Part shown: positions 63,428-64,000 of the stretch, piece after piece | Layout of the letters: each line of letters begins with the position of its first letter | Numbering within the stretch: position 1 is the first letter of the stretch | Origin: Symsagittifera roscoffensis | Lineage: Eukaryota > Xenacoelomorpha > Acoela > Convolutidae | NCBI RefSeq assembly: GCF_963678635.1 | Contig: NC_087065.1 | Location: 69,690,956-69,754,955, forward strand | DNA: 64,000 bases | Direction of reading: 5' to 3' | Program-made: the position numbers and the translations under genes | Notes under the pieces: generated by a model | Databases searched by the model: none | The model's input: the letters and a program-made list of their open reading frames with translations, nothing else | What the model was told of the DNA's origin: nothing

Positions 63428-63567
63428 AAGGTAAAATTACGTAAGGTAAATTGGTATAAGATAAAGTGGAAGACAGGGTAGGCTAGTAAAACTTAAAATG
63501 GATTAGGGTAAATTGGAATTAAAAAACCTGGTAAAAATTGGATTAGAATAAGTGGCTAGGTAAGTAG
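63428..63567 (+). repeat. AGGGTAAATTGG-type array, right arm
   Basis: Inverted counterpart of 61950-62045; units such as AAGGTAAATTGGTATAAG and TAGGGTAAATTGGAATT. Confidence 0.5.
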
Positions 63568-63578
63568 TCAAATATAAG

Positions 63579-64000
63579 ATCGTTCGGAAAAAAACCACCA
63601 AAAGCAAAAACCCTCCATCATTCTCTGCAAAATCGAAACAAAAAAATGAATTTGATAAAAAGCATAAAAAATGTCAATGATGGGAAAAGAAACGAAGAAT
63701 TATTAGGCATTCAGTTGTTCGCTGTTGGAATGGGAACAACTTCGACCAAGCATGTCAAACTACCCAACCAACTTATTGAGACTCGTTTTACTGAAAATGT
63801 ATTCGAGTCTGTTATACCTGATCACGGGAGATGGTGTCTACCTCATAACATATGCACAGATAGGATTACAGAAGGGTCAAATATCTGCACTTTTGACGAC
63901 GGTGGACCTCTTTTTGAATTGGACTGCATTTCTGGAAGCCCGAAATGTCTTTACGGAGTGGCCAGTTATCATATCCAGGATCCAGCATATCCGAATGAGT
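63579..64000 (+). CDS. SPH-D: serine-protease homologue, last exon, cut by the window edge
   Basis: An open frame carries the C-terminal S1A half: LLGIQLFAVGMGTTSTK, GRWCLPHNICTDR, CTFDDGGPLFELD and CLYGVASYHIQDP. Ser195 is again Asp and Gly193 Phe. The start is uncertain. An AG at 63577-63578 gives the family's phase 2 and an Arg codon, but it lacks a pyrimidine tract. If it starts there, the segment where NNLALL is expected reads HHSLQN. LGIQ is shared with the broken SPH-C exon and not with A and B, so it is closest to SPH-C. The stop lies beyond the window. Confidence 0.65.

Overview
The window is invertebrate-type metazoan genomic DNA. It is AT-rich, has intron-split host genes of the animal chymotrypsin fold (S1A), and carries a heavy load of LTR, non-LTR and small dispersed repeats. 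I cannot name the species. No bacterial or organellar features, CRISPR arrays, tRNA or rRNA genes were seen.

Host genes. Four members of one secreted serine-protease-homologue family lie on the + strand (called SPH-A to SPH-D here). SPH-A (1833-3891) is complete with three exons. SPH-B has exons 1 and 2 at 18867-19490 and a matching-phase exon 3 at 33049-33538, implying a 13.6 kb intron filled with transposons. SPH-C (39599-41066) has two good exons and a broken third. SPH-D (63579-64000) runs off the right edge. All share the fold's cysteines, but the catalytic triad is replaced wherever it can be read: His57 is Ser or Asn, Asp102 is Asn, Ser195 is Asp. They look like pseudoproteases.

Repeats. 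A dispersed family of about 530 bp (family A) occurs at least a dozen times in both orientations, with a very conserved, hairpin-rich first 75 bp. There is also a second repeat family with a degenerate minisatellite (family B), a 369 bp terminal-inverted-repeat element with 9 bp target duplications, a nearly perfect 355 bp duplication on both sides of SPH-A, and two decayed non-LTR reverse transcriptases. A decayed Ty3/Gypsy element (19863-27774; 215 bp LTRs, ATAT target duplication, tRNA-Ser-like primer site) sits inside the SPH-B intron and carries an internal tandem duplication of its RT/RNase H part.

Main discovery. Positions 42762-61665 (18.9 kb, minus strand) are one giant, apparently intact Ty3/Gypsy-class LTR element. 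It has two 410 bp LTRs that I read as identical, TG...CA ends, a CTTT target duplication and a primer site 2 nt from the 5' LTR. In element order it encodes a basic 155-aa protein, a single-frame 2740-aa Gag-Pol (gag, CCHC, protease, RT, RNase H, integrase with D-D35E and GPY), two tiny membrane proteins (76 and 62 aa), a 378-codon frame with no ATG at all, an 872-aa envelope-like membrane glycoprotein and a 597-aa protein of unknown function. Consecutive frames overlap tightly, twice through the 4-nt ATGA stop-start motif. This suggests coupled translation from polycistronic (probably spliced) RNAs. Identical LTRs and open frames argue for a very recent insertion of a possibly active, virus-like element with an unusually large accessory gene set.
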